DNA of 64,000 bases from Artemisia argyi (lineage: Eukaryota; Streptophyta; Magnoliopsida; Asterales; Asteraceae). This document shows, in pieces, positions 41,101 to 55,765 of this stretch. Position numbers and translations under genes: made by a program. The notes under the pieces were generated by a model, which searched no databases, was not told where the DNA came from, and worked only from the letters and a program-made list of their open reading frames with translations. The stretch's first letter is position 1. Every line of letters starts with the position of its first letter. The stretch lies in contig CM060696.1 of assembly GCA_030686995.1 (NCBI GenBank), positions 11,142,487-11,206,486 on the forward strand. The letters are read 5' to 3'.

Positions 41101-42000
41101 CTATTTCGTATTTAGCTTTTACGCAAATTGCTTTGGCTCAGATATCGTATCGGCTGCTAAAGACGGTTGCATTTTATGCCATCCGGTTTTAGCTACACCT
41201 AAAGTACCTCTCAGCAGTAACCAAATCATCATAGCCACGCAAGTACTGTCTAGAAATACTATCCTTTTATACAATTATGAGCCAAATATCGTTGTGTAAA
41301 GCTAAACATTAACTATCAGTAAATCCACAAAACCACAATCCACACCAAAGATACTTATATACACACATACCTTTTTAGCTCTTCCGTATCTATAATTTTA
41401 TGCACAAACGAATCATAGCACATGATCTCAACATTCTCAAGAAGCGCTAAGGGTGCTAGATATAATCCTAAGAGAATACACAACAAAGCTTAAGATTATA
41501 CCAAGAACTCTCGCACTCCTCAAGAATCGCCTGTATACTGCAACAACAAAGCAGAGCGCATGATCTCAACATTCTCAAGAAGCGTTGAGTGTGCTATATA
41601 ATCCTAAGGAAAACACAACAAAACTCAAGATTATACCTATCACACTTACACTCCTCAAGAATCGACTGCATTGGGATTTAATCGATCAACAAAACTTTTT
41701 CACTCATTAGGACTCATAGAGTAATTGGCTGCAAAACACGGTTGCTTTTGATGCCATCCCATTTTTGCCACGCCAAAATTACGACTCATAGAGTAATTGA
41801 ATCATATGACAATTATGGAAATCACAAATCTAGTATGCCTAGTTTAGATATCAAATCGGCTGAAAAATACGGTTGCATTTTATGTTATACGATTTTTGCA
41901 TGCCAAAACTAAAGTTAGCTGCAAAATACAGTTGCATTTTATGTCTTCCGATTTTTGCGAGACCAAAATAGCCAAGCAAGTACCACATATCAGACATAAA
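38180..42000. repeat. Diverged local repeats, two interleaved motifs
   Basis: A ~50-bp motif (GGCTGCAAAACACGGTTGCATTTTATGCC...) recurs near 38186, 40648, 41157, 41730, 41858 and 41915. A second motif (CATGGC.GCAAAC..AGTAAA...) recurs near 38707, 39651, 39935 and 40248. Between them 39101-39610 contains tandem units of about 190-210 bp whose starts (AATCA.AT..ACATCAA) lie at 39101, 39308 and 39494. No ORF or known element explains them. The stretch may be an old duplicated non-coding sequence. Confidence 0.55.
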
Positions 42001-43393
42001 TCTACAAAATGACAACATGCAAATCAAATTTTAAACAACAAGCATAACCAAATATTCTACTCGTTACCCTAACCAAAGCCCTTAAAATAACTTCTAACTT
42101 AAATGTAAAGTCAGACTAAACTTAATAACTTTGATTCAAATTAAAATGCACGAATAGTGAACAAAACCCTAACACCTTGATTTACTCTTTTAGCTAACTG
42201 TAATGATACAACAAGCATAATTAAGCATTCTACTCATCATTCTGACAAAAACCTCTAAAATAATTCAAGCTTTTACCAAATAAATCAACAAACCCTAAAT
42301 AACAATATTTTTGCATAAAATAAATTTCTTGTCTAAATTTCTTATCAACACCCCTTGTGTGTGTGATTTTTGTATAAAAAATCAAAGAAATAAAAATGTA
42401 GGTTTTCATATAAAAACATGTTTACAACATGCAGCGAACCCTAAAATTAAGTAGCCAATAAGTGGAAAACCCACTAACAAACCCACTAACCTTATTTTAA
42501 TCCCTCCTAGCCAACGGCTCGACTCGTCTTGGCGTGTGAATAGTGCCGGCTCGAGCCACGGCTCCACAATACACTTGGGCTATCCTCCTCATTGCATCCG
42601 ACCACATAATAAGCGGTTTCGCAGCAGTACTGACTCCCAAGTTTCACTTCAACAAATTTTATATAGTATAATATAAATGTTCATATTTATAAACTTAATT
42701 TTTTAGTCAAAGTAACATATATTTCCTTTATGAGGATTACATCTTTCTTATTATTATTGTAACATTTTTAAAAATTATAAAATACATCACACATAAGAAA
42801 ACTTAATCGAATCTTAATTCAACTGAATCACAAATGGTTCTCAAACATATCAACTCACAACCAATAAATAACACAACGGTGTGACTCATTCATCTAGATT
42901 AGTAAATGTCCTATTACAATCAAATGACTCACAAACCATATGAATACAATACGAGATTTAATTAGAGCTTTGTGTGTGAAAATTGCTGAGAGAAAAACAA
43001 CTCGGTTATTTGATGAGTATGTTGAAATCTTTACCAAGAGTTGTCTAATGCATTATTTGATAAGTTTCTCACCAGTTTGAGCGTTCGTCTTTTTCCCATT
43101 CTAACTGCGATACGCTGTTAGCGGGATAATAGTTTGAGCATTCGTCTTTTTCCCATTCTAAATACGATGGGTTGTTAGCGGGTTATTATTATCTAGTCCC
43201 GTTGTTAGATTATTGGGAAGCCTAGCCCATTTACCTATGCTCTATTCCATTCCAACACATATGGTCCATTCCAATACACATAGGCGGCCGTTAGATACAT
43301 AATCTAAATTGACGGTTGATGGTGATCCTGACCCTACTTTATACCATAGCATTGCGAGTGCTCTTTAGTATCTTACCTTTACGTGGCATGTTT
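42001..43393. other. Intergenic region, nothing recognised
   Basis: A/T-rich sequence without a convincing ORF. A short duplicated segment (TTGAGCGTTCGTCTTTTTCCC, diverged copy) occurs near 43077 and 43133. Confidence 0.45.
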
Positions 43394-43603
43394 ATGCACG
43401 ATCATCAGGAGCCGCATTTCTCGTCTTTTAAGCGGATTTTATGGTAGGTTTAGGGTACTTTGGATTATGATCTTCAACTATTCTTTTCTTCCGCATCATT
43501 CTTGGTTGCTAACTTTGATGTTGATTGGGCTGGTTTTCTCATTACTCGAAGGTCGACTAATGATTATTGTATGTGTTCTTTTGGCAACAGTTTCCTCTAA
43601 TGG
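43394..43603 (+). pseudogene. Copia RNase H fragment, decayed
   Basis: The frame starting at 43394 reads MHDHQEPHF..FKRIL, then GTLDYDLQL, then DVDWAGF..TRRSTNDYC, with stop codons between them. These segments correspond in order to the Copia reverse transcriptase/RNase H junction (usually ...LKRILRYVRGT, DADWAGC, TRRSTSGYC). No LTR was identified nearby. A 106-codon ORF that overlaps it in another frame is an artefact. Confidence 0.75.
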
Positions 43604-43679
43604 TCGTCTACGCTTTCTCAATCCATTCAATAATTATTTATATTCAGTTGTAATTTATTATTTGGTGGTTGTAAGCCAA

Positions 43680-43790
43680 GGTATGTGGTTTAGTAGTATG
43701 TGAGTTGCCCACCAACCTAAAGGTTGTTGGTTTAAGCCGCTGGCGGCATTTGTGAGATAGGTAATAAAGGGTGTGGAAAAAAAAATGCCG
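43680..43790 (+). mobile_element. tRNA-derived SINE-like sequence
   Basis: GTGGTTTAGTAGTATG resembles a pol III A box, and about 35 bases on GGTTGTTGGTTTAAGCC resembles a B box. The unit ends in GTGTGGAAAAAAAAA. This layout fits a short tRNA-derived SINE, but family and borders are uncertain. Confidence 0.35.
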
Positions 43791-44198
43791 TTCTAAAGGA
43801 AAATAATAAAAAATAATTCGGTTGTAAATTTATTAATATATATAAGTATCTTACATATGGCTACTCTTTTTTGCTTTGTTTAGCTATAGATTTTATTCAT
43901 AACGTTTTGTATGAGTGTTTAGAACCCGTCTTTAACTATGACCAGTTTTAATTTGTCCTAGTGTTATCAAAGAAAAAAAACAAAAAACAAAAAAGTGGTC
44001 CCTTTTCTTATATACTACAAAAAAGGGTAGAATGTGACATGAATGATTCTTCCTCGTGATGTGATAATATAGAAAATGTGAAGCGTGCATCAAACCACAT
44101 CAACATACTCATTCCTCCTGGTGATGTGAATGTGAATATCTGATAAAGCTGACAATCGGTGAATCTTGTAGTTTAGCCACCACCTTCATTTCCTTCCT

Positions 44199-44216
44199 CT
44201 ATATATATATATATAC
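44199..44216 (+). promoter_or_regulatory. TATA box of the defensin gene
   Basis: A CTATATATATATATATAC run lies about 45-60 bases upstream of the start codon at 44261, in the usual place for a plant TATA box. Confidence 0.6.
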
Positions 44217-44260
44217 TTATCACATTCTGTAACACAAACACACAGACACTGAAACTAGAC

Positions 44261-44583
44261 ATGGCAAGCAAGTCCTTCTTCGCTATCATTTTCGCGCTCC
44301 TTTGCCTCTTCGCGTCTCGTTAGTAGCAGCTAGCTCTTCATTTTATTTTATCTTTGCATTCAGTTTTGTTTGAGTTTAAACTTAAGGTGTTTGATTTTTT
44401 TTTATGCATGCAGAATGGACTGTTCAAGTGGCTGAAGCAAGAATGTGCCAGTCTCAGAGTCATATGTACCATGGAGCTTGTTTACGTGACCATAACTGCG
44501 CTATTGTATGCCGTAATGAAGGTTTCTCTGGTGGAAGATGCAGGGGCTTTCGCCGTCGTTGTTTCTGCACTAGGCTTTGTTGA
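44261..44583 (+). CDS. Plant defensin (gamma-thionin) precursor
   Basis: Two exons are modelled, 44261-44318 and 44414-44583, separated by a 95-bp GT-AG intron placed near the end of the signal peptide, the classic defensin layout. The 75-residue precursor has a hydrophobic signal ([15 protein letters not shown]) and a mature peptide of about 47 residues starting RMCQSQ. Eight cysteines follow the defensin spacing, including [13 protein letters not shown], the GxC in GFSGGRC and the terminal CFCTRLC. It would be secreted and stabilised by four disulfides, and by family knowledge acts against fungi. The mature part is Arg-rich. The gene looks intact. Most of exon 2 is also open in a different frame, which is not the real product. 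Confidence 0.93.
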
Positions 44584-45233
44584 TTATGTCATATTTTGAC
44601 TAGCTTCCATCTATGTTGATGTAGCGCGTTCATTGTTGTTGTTTATGATGACTTGGATTCTAGTAATATGTTCAATGTACTTTTAATAGTTTGTTTGCAA
44701 TGAATCTGTGTTGGTTTTCTTATTGATGTTTCTTATCTCTTTCTCATATATACTAGTAATATGTTCAATACATAACTATATGCTGATATGGCCATCATAA
44801 CATATAGTGTACATATAACATACAAAAACAATAGTACAATACCTAATCCCGTCAGAGCGGATTATGGGTCGGTGTGATGTAGACATGTCACACTCCTACA
44901 CCTGACACCCCTACCCAAGGGGGAAAACAATGAACATAAATTAACATCTGTCAAAAAGGCTGGGTGATAAAACTATTATAAACACTTCAATAATTCCAAA
45001 AAATATTTTGAACCAATAAAATGAAGGGAAAATTGGAAAAAAAAAAATGCATCATACTTGCCACTTTTTGTCATTGTATGTAGCGTACTTTTTTTTGAAT
45101 GTAGCATTAACTTTTCAAATCCGTGTCATTGTGTGTACCGGTGACTTGCTTGACCTGCTGCAGCAGGTTGAGTTAACGATCGTTTGTCTTATTATTGCAG
45201 CGTTAGTCCTTTATTATTGCAACGTTAGTCCTT
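44584..45233. other. Intergenic region downstream of defensin
   Basis: No gene is supported. A 24-bp unit (TTATTATTGCA.CGTTAGTCC) is repeated directly at about 45191-45234, just before the minisatellite. Confidence 0.45.
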
Positions 45234-45544
45234 TACACGTTTTCGTCCGTTTTTCGCATGTTTTCATCCGTTTTTATCCGTATTTACATGTTTTCGTTCG
45301 TTTTTACACGTTTTCACCCGTTTTCGCACGTTTTTGTCCGTATTTACACGTTTTCGTTCGTTTTCGACCGTTTTTACACATTTTCGTCCGTTTTTCACGT
45401 TTTCGTCCGTCTTCGCACATTTTTGCCTGTATTTACACGTTTTCGTTCGTTTTCGTCCATTTTTTACACGTTTTCGTCCGTTTTTTCATGTTTTCGTCCG
45501 TTTTCACACGTTTTTGTCCGTATTTACATGTTTTCGTTTGTTTT
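45234..45544. repeat. ACGTTTTCGTCCGTTTT minisatellite
   Basis: About 310 bp of irregular 17-20-bp units with core (A/T)CACGTTTTCGTCCGTTTT. The units are CpG-containing, and all three forward frames are open for long stretches because stop codons are absent from the unit. The array ends at the start of the SIRE-like LTR. Confidence 0.85.
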
Positions 45545-45981
45545 TGTTGGGATATAAAAGATCAAGGTACTTCTGTATGTCAAAGTACTGCTGCATGAAG
45601 AGTAAAGTTAAAGTATTGCTTGAAGATCGAAGTCAAAGTACTGCTGTTTATTGAAGATTGCTCAAAGTACTTCGAAGAATACAAGGACTTAAGTGCAATA
45701 TTAGTTAAAGGATTAATGTGTAACATTGTATGAATATTCTAGAATTAGTTAGGGATAATTACTTGTCGTTCAAGTTAGATGATGTAAACCGACTTAAGGT
45801 TATCTATATAAGGAGCCTTAAGAGGTATTAGTCGATATATGTTTTAGTCGAAGTTCTAAGAGTCTTAGAGCTATTCAAAGTCGATAATAGCTAGGGATTG
45901 TTAGTGAATTTGTATAACAAAGCAGTTTCAAGTTTGGTTTAATATAAAAGTTCTTCTTAAGCTTTGTGTTAGTAGATTCCG
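45545..45981 (+). repeat. SIRE-like Copia 5' LTR, left part
   Basis: It starts TGTTGG and ends in TTCCG, the target duplication of the nested element. A TATATAAGG box lies at about 45803. AAAGTACT occurs repeatedly in its first 130 bp. Confidence 0.85.
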
Positions 45982-48254
45982 TGTAACAATTCGCAATTTC
46001 AGTATAATTACTATTCCTGAAAAATTTCACTATTCATTTTTACTATTCACTTTTACTATTCATTTTCCCAAAATTTGATTTTTTATTTCATATTCTCGTG
46101 TGATAAATTATTTCCATGACAAAATAAAAGTTTGACACTCATCAGATTATTTTCGCGAAAGTTATTAAGGAATTACACGTTTTAGGGTAAAACGTCATTC
46201 AAAAATTCTATGCACAACGAAACTCGACCGCGTTAATTTTACCCGCATTAGAAAAATGTTTGATACACTCATGATTTATTTGAGAATTAATCATGACTGA
46301 GAAAAATGTGACCAAATAAACATCGGCCGTGAAAAACAGGAATTTTCATTTTTAAGCGTTTTTACTTAGCCCTAACCATAGCCTATACCTGCACCGCGTT
46401 TCTAAGACGATTTGAGTTTTCACATTTTTGGAAAAAGCAACATATTTTCCCTCCTCCTTTGACCAAAAATCATTCCTTGATTTTATAAATCATTCATTGA
46501 TTTTTAGGCTTACGGTTTTATGTCTAAAAGGCATTTAATACCAACCGACACTAAACTGAGCCCAGTCTAGACATTATAAGTCATTTTAAATCATTTTTAT
46601 CCTATTAGAAAAGTTACATTTTACTTTTCTCAATTTTACACAATATTCGTACGTTTTACGTATTACGCGTTTTAGACCCGTGTTTCCAGTTTTAGCACCC
46701 CAATGGAACCTACCACTCATTTTATATTTTATTATGGAATATATTGACATGTTTAACCATACTTTCAAGTTCCACATTTTTACGATACACGGTTTTACGT
46801 TTTGAGGCTTAATCATTTACGGTTAGCATTTCTCGGAGTCAAAACTAACACAATATTTAGGTTAATATCATCCAAGGCACACCTCACCCTCCCTAGCCTC
46901 ATGAAACCGCCAATAAGGGGGGGGGGGGAGTCACACCTTAAGGTGGCTTGATCTCACTCTTAGTACCCTTGGATGATTACATGTGTTTAAGAGTGTTTAG
47001 AAAGCTTTGACTAGTCTTGTAAGTAACCTCCTCAAAGGCGTATAAAAGCCCCCTCCCCCCTCTTGTTTGCCATCCACCATCACACACCAAAACACCTCAT
47101 ACTTAGCTAAATTACTTCTAGTTACAAGCAAGATTCAAGTACTTCATCAACATAGAAACCCTAGCTTGGTTTTAGGTAATCAAAACTACTTCCAAACCTT
47201 ATAAACTTTGGTGATTTCTCTTGAGTTTGAATCCACTCAAGTCACCTCAACTTTCATCATCTCTCTTTCAAGAATACAAGGGTAGAAAGATTGCATGAAG
47301 TGAAGTAGGGTGAAGCTTAAGTCTATCAAAGTCCTTACCTTACATGTTAACTTCCTTTCTTAATTGAAAGCCAAAAGTTGTAAGCAAAACCCTAACATAC
47401 TACTTGTTAAATATCATATTCATGCTATTTACATATCATTCATGCTATATTTTGTCTTGTGATTATGTCCATGATGTTTAAAAATGAGTAAAACAAGTAT
47501 TGGTATATATATGTTAACTTATGTTATTTAAACAAGTAAACTAGTGAATTTCTTGGTGAAATATGATCAAAATGGTATAATTATGATATTGGACAATTAC
47601 ATATTGTAGTAGAGGACTTAACAAGGAAACCATAGCAATTTGAACCACTTAAAATGAGTACACGAGTAAAAAGTTATGACCATTTGAAGTTACCAAAACT
47701 TTGCGGCAAAACTGCCTAAATACTTTCTGTAACCGAATTAAACACGCAAAAAGAGGCCCTTCTGGTCCGTTTCACGAAAAAGTTAAAACACGAAAGTTGT
47801 CCGGAATCACGTTTTCTTCAAAACTCAGGAGCACGTATCCAGAAAACCAATAACGAATGAGATTTTCTTCAGTTTCTTAACAGCTATTTTATGTACCAAA
47901 GTCACTATATTATAGTTATGGTTTAAAAAGACCAAGAGGTCTAAAGACCTAAAATCAAGATCACAACCATGGCTAAAGCCAAGGTTGAGTCTCAATACCA
48001 TGGAACAATGACCAAAGGTCATGGCAAGGCCATGACTAAATGACCATATAAACATACTTAGGCGAGAACATGAGTTAAAGAGTTAGCGATAACTTAAACA
48101 TACAATTTGGATCTACTCTATCTAAAGAACCATGAAATCTTACAAGTAATTGTCAAACAAGATTTAAGAAACTTATCCTAATAACAATCTTCATGTAAAA
48201 ATAAACTTTCCTAAGTTTATTCAAATATTGGACATGTAACTTTTCGGATCAAAA

Positions 48255-48342
<88 letters not shown>

Positions 48343-49492
48343 ATCAAATACTACAATAGCAGGGAGCCTCATGTGAGGAGTTCATTAAGTAAGCCGTCGA
48401 GATGAGTTGTAGATTTACGAATTAAAGTGTCCTTGCTCCTCGAACGTTTACTACATGACTTCTGAATTATGTCGGCCCTAATGGTAGTAAACGATATATA
48501 AACTATACATGTTTCATGAAACATTTCTTTTCAAAAGACTTACACTTTACTTTGTACCACATCAAGGACTAAATGCAAGACATATATAGGCAATTCCTCA
48601 TATTCTTTACTCCAATCCTAAGTCGCAACATTCTATTATAGGTTGCTCGTAGAAACCTTCACGATTCAACCATTACATTCACTACTTGCTACTTTAGTTA
48701 AGGTGAGTTCATAGCCCCACTTTACATTACTTCAATGTTTTACAAACCCTTGGGGGGAATACATGCTATTTTAAACCGAACACAATGCTTTGAAACTGTA
48801 TGCTGCCAGATTGTTTTATTATTACTAAGTACCATCCTTGCCAATCCTAGGCCCCATATCATGAACCATTTTATCACTAGTATTAGTGAGCGCGAGTATT
48901 GTAAATAGGCCTATTGGGATTGACGAATCCCATTTGTTTGACTAGATAAGTTCAAACGAATGCACTATATTTGAAACATTAAGTATGATGGCAAAGTACT
49001 TACCGGGGTAACAAAACTGCCGATTGATATTGGTACCCGTTAACGTATTGGTTGCATAAGCTTAGTATATAATAATAACTGTTTTGTTTTCCAACTATGA
49101 GTATGAGTCTAATTAACTCATACTACCAACATATTGTGTTCAACCGTTAAACAAACTCTATTAATATCACTCAACCTTTGTGTTGACCTTTTAAGCATGT
49201 ATTTCAGGTCCATGATAATCAAGAATGGAGCGGAAGGGCACGGACTAAAGGAAGAAGGCTAGAAACTACTTTGTCATTCGATAAAACATCAAAAGACTTT
49301 ATATTGATGTATTTTGAAACATGGAACCTTTTTGGGACCTAACTATGTAAACTCTGATATATTTGAATAAATTCAAATGATAACTCTTTTTAAAGCGACT
49401 CGGTTAGAGATCGTTTTCTATTATTATGACTGTTGTGCCGTCGAGTAACACCCAAGTTGAATTCCGTTGCATCATGAATTGGGGGTGTTACA
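45982..49492 (+). repeat. 5' LTR of Tekay/Del-like element
   Basis: It begins TGTAACAATTCG and ends GGGGGTGTTACA. It contains a ~83-bp (TA)n microsatellite at 48257-48340; the same site is much shorter in the 3' LTR and in the solo LTR. It is homologous to 7359-10804. Confidence 0.93.
48257..48340. repeat. (TA)n microsatellite in LTR
   Basis: About 83 bp of TA dinucleotides. The corresponding position in the 3' LTR (about 58439) has only a short TA run. Confidence 0.95.
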
Positions 49493-49495
49493 GAT

Positions 49496-49508
49496 TGGTA
49501 CCAGAGCC
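49496..49508 (+). promoter_or_regulatory. Primer-binding site, initiator-Met-tRNA type
   Basis: TGGTACCAGAGCC lies four bases after the 5' LTR, as expected for chromovirus elements. Confidence 0.8.
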
Positions 49509-49745
49509 TTGGTTATAGAGAAACGGGTCTAAGTGAGACCTAAACTATAACTACAATTACAAGCAAAAGCATTTTTATAGCCTTCCGCTCTTCGTGCTTT
49601 CCATCCTCCAGAAGATTATGGATTTATTACGCATGTTATGCTACATGAACATATTAGTATATTGTTATATACACATTGCCATATTTTGAGCATTTTCCAT
49701 AAACATTAGATTTATTTTGACATCAAAGTACTCATTGTAGACATC

Positions 49746-50675
49746 ATGTCTGTACCTCCATCTCCCGATCATCTTCCTGCTATGCCCGTTTATTTACCAA
49801 TTCTTCCCGGACCTAATGATCCTTACTTTGAAGCACTTGACTACGACGACGAGGAAGAACCTTACGAGGATCTAGTCGATGACGATGAAGAAGATCCGGA
49901 TGAAGATCCTGAAATGGACATAAACATCGATGATTACGAAGAAGATCCTGAAATGGACATAGACATTGAAGGCATCGACGACATTTAGGAAGTAGAGGAA
50001 CAAATGGTTGTGCGACCACTAACACCATTAACATCACCACCTCCTATTTCACCAAACTCCTCCGAATCTAATCATACTACTCCAGCTCAAGTTCCAAAGT
50101 CCACTTATGAAGTTGGCAGAACATCCACATTTACACCTATGTTCGTAAACTCTGCCCAATATGTAATATATTCCTTGAAACAAGCCCTCAACCTAACTCA
50201 ACTTAAAGTTCAAAGCATGACACGCCAAATGAATGATTATATATCCAAGGTTAATTCAGCCAAGATGGATGCCATGAACGCACAGGAAGACCTCTATTGG
50301 TTTAAACTTGATATGAGCTATGTGAGGAGAGACTTGACTCATGTTGGGGAGATAGTCTTGGATCCCTTGACCGGCTTGGATGACGTCAAGGATAGACTTA
50401 CATTAGTTGAAAGAGCTCAAGACCAAGATGCGGCACAAATTCACAAACTACTAAACCGCCTAACTACAGCAGAAATCCGATTAGACGTTGCTAACTTTGA
50501 CCGGTATCAACTCAAGAATGAGATATATGGAATGCAATCTCAAATGTGTGCCATACAACAAAGGCTATACCAGAAAGATGTCAAAGAAAACCACCCTAAT
50601 GAGAGTGTGGATGTGCTAGCAACATACGGAAACAACAATCCGTCCAGACTACAACAACCTTCCAACCGATGTTAG
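49746..50675 (+). pseudogene. Upstream acidic/coiled-coil ORF of the Gypsy element, one nonsense codon
   Basis: One frame runs from 49746 to 50675 with a single TAG at 49986-49988, where CAG (Gln) is likely. The first 80 codons are proline-rich then strongly acidic (DDDEEDPDEDPEMD). The second part has a Pro/Ser-rich start followed by a helical region rich in Gln, Leu and Asp that looks like a coiled coil. It lies before gag and separate from it. Asteraceae Tekay-type polyproteins, as I recall, often begin with such repeats, so it may be a detached N-terminal gag extension. No enzymatic motif is present. Confidence 0.6.
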
Positions 50676-52660
50676 ACTAGTGTTATAGTACTAGTTATCT
50701 TTTGTACTACTAAACTGATTAGTATCAGTTAGTAAATGTTATGAAATTCATGTAATAGCTAGCGATAGTAGAAACGTTGTAATTACTAAACTGAAAGTAT
50801 CAGTTAGTAAATTTTGAAGAAGCTTGTAATAGGTTTCGATTTTGTAAATCAATCAACGTTATATGAATAAAACTCTTGTTTTATATACTATCATGTGTTA
50901 TGCTTTTAAATTTCAACATTATTATCCTATCAATCTTATCAAAAGTTGTGCTCATTTCACAACTCTCTAATTACGACGTTTCTTTTGTACAATAGAATCA
51001 TGGCGCCAAAGAAGAAGACACCACCAGCAATGACTCAAGCTGCTATTCGCAAACTAGTTAAAGACAGTGTCAACGCAACACTCACAACGGAATGAGCAAC
51101 CGTAGCTGCAGCAGCTGCAGCAGCCGCCGAAGCCGCCACAGCTGCTGGTGTTGCAGTAGCCACTGAAGATGCTACAGCTGCTGATGCTGCAGTAGCTGCT
51201 GATGCTGCAGCAGCCGCTGAAGCCGCCACCGCTGCGGAAGTTGCTAGAGCTGCAGAAGCTGCCCGAATTGCCATCCTTAACACTGGAGGTCCAAGCCCAA
51301 CTATCCCTCCATTGACAAATGTTGCTTCAGTACCTAAGGGTTGCTCATTCATTTCCTATTTGAAATGCGAACCCATAAAGTTTAAGGGTACTAAAGGAGC
51401 TGTAGGTTTGACCCGCTGGTTTGAAAAAGCGGAGTCGGTATTTTTGGTCAGTAAATGTACTGAGAGTGATAAAGTTCAATATGCCACAAGTACACTGTTG
51501 AATGAGGCATTATCATGGTGGAATTCAATATCTCAACCAATGGGCATTGAAAATGCTTATAAGATTTCTTGGGATAATCTGAAGAAGATGATGATCAAAG
51601 AGTACTGCCCCCGCAGTGAAATGCAGAAGTTAGAGGTAGAATTCTGGGATCATTCCGTTAGGGGAAATGACATCATAACTTACAACCGTCGATTCCAAGA
51701 ATTGAGGATACTATGTCCAACAATGGTTTCAACAAAAGAGAAATTGTTGGAACGGTATATCTAGGGACTTCCATCAAGTATACAAGGGAATGTAACTTTA
51801 GCAAATCCCAAGGAACTTGATGAAGCTATGCGGATGTCTAGCAGCCTCATGGATCAAGTGGTGCGTACAACAGAAACCCGAAAACAAAACAACACCAACA
51901 ACACCAACAACGCCAACAATACCAATAACACCAACAACTCCAACTACCGTAACAACAATAACAATAGGAACAACAACAACAAGAGACCATGGGATGGTAA
52001 CTGTGGAAGTAACAACAACAACAACAACCAAACCCGAAACAACAACCATCACAACCAGCAAAACAAAAGACAAGAAGCCGCGACGGCTTATGTTGCTGCA
52101 CCAGCCGGAGGTAAATACGTTGGTACTCTACCACAGTGTACCAAGTGCAACTACCGTCATGCAGGTCCCTGCCCAGCCAAGTGTAACAAGTGTCAAAAGC
52201 CCGGACATCTTGCCAAGGATTGTAGAGGCAAGGCTGTAGCTACTGGGGCTAACACTCAGCCAATAGTTACATGTTTTGGGTGTGGTGAAAAGGGACACTT
52301 CAAGAACAACTGTCCTCAAAACCATGGACCACAAGGAGGAGGTGCTCGTGGTAGAGCCTATGTCATGGGAAATGGAGAACCACACCAAGACCCGAACGTG
52401 GTTACTAGTACGTTCTTACTCAATAACATTCCTGTTAAAGTCTTATTCGAATCTGGTGCTGATATGAGCTTTATATCTACTAGAATTGCGTCTTTACTTG
52501 ATATCCCACCAATCACTTTAACCACTAGTTATAGTATTGAACTAGCTACCGGTGACTTAGTAAATACTAATACCGTAATCACAAACTGTACCCTTAATCT
52601 CTTAGACCACCCCTTTAACATCAATCTTATGCCAATCGAAGTTTTGATGTTGTCATTGGC

Positions 52661-55731
<3,071 letters not shown>

Positions 55732-55765
55732 TCTCCGGGACGGAGCTCTCATATGGGGTGGAGAC

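Noticed and set aside
43383..43703. 106-codon hydrophobic ORF, possible membrane protein
   Set aside because: A different frame over the same bases shows Copia RNase H motifs in order, so this ORF is a frame artefact.
44354..44599. 81-codon ORF over defensin exon 2
   Set aside because: It is in the wrong frame; the spliced frame gives the eight-cysteine defensin with signal peptide.
45047..45598. 183-codon ORF with VFVRF repeats
   Set aside because: It arises from the stop-free minisatellite unit, which is open in all three frames; it has no start context or flanking coding sequence.
51798..52134. Cys- or Val-rich minus-strand ORFs over the Asn-rich gag linker
   Set aside because: They are antisense of AAC repeats in gag; low complexity only.
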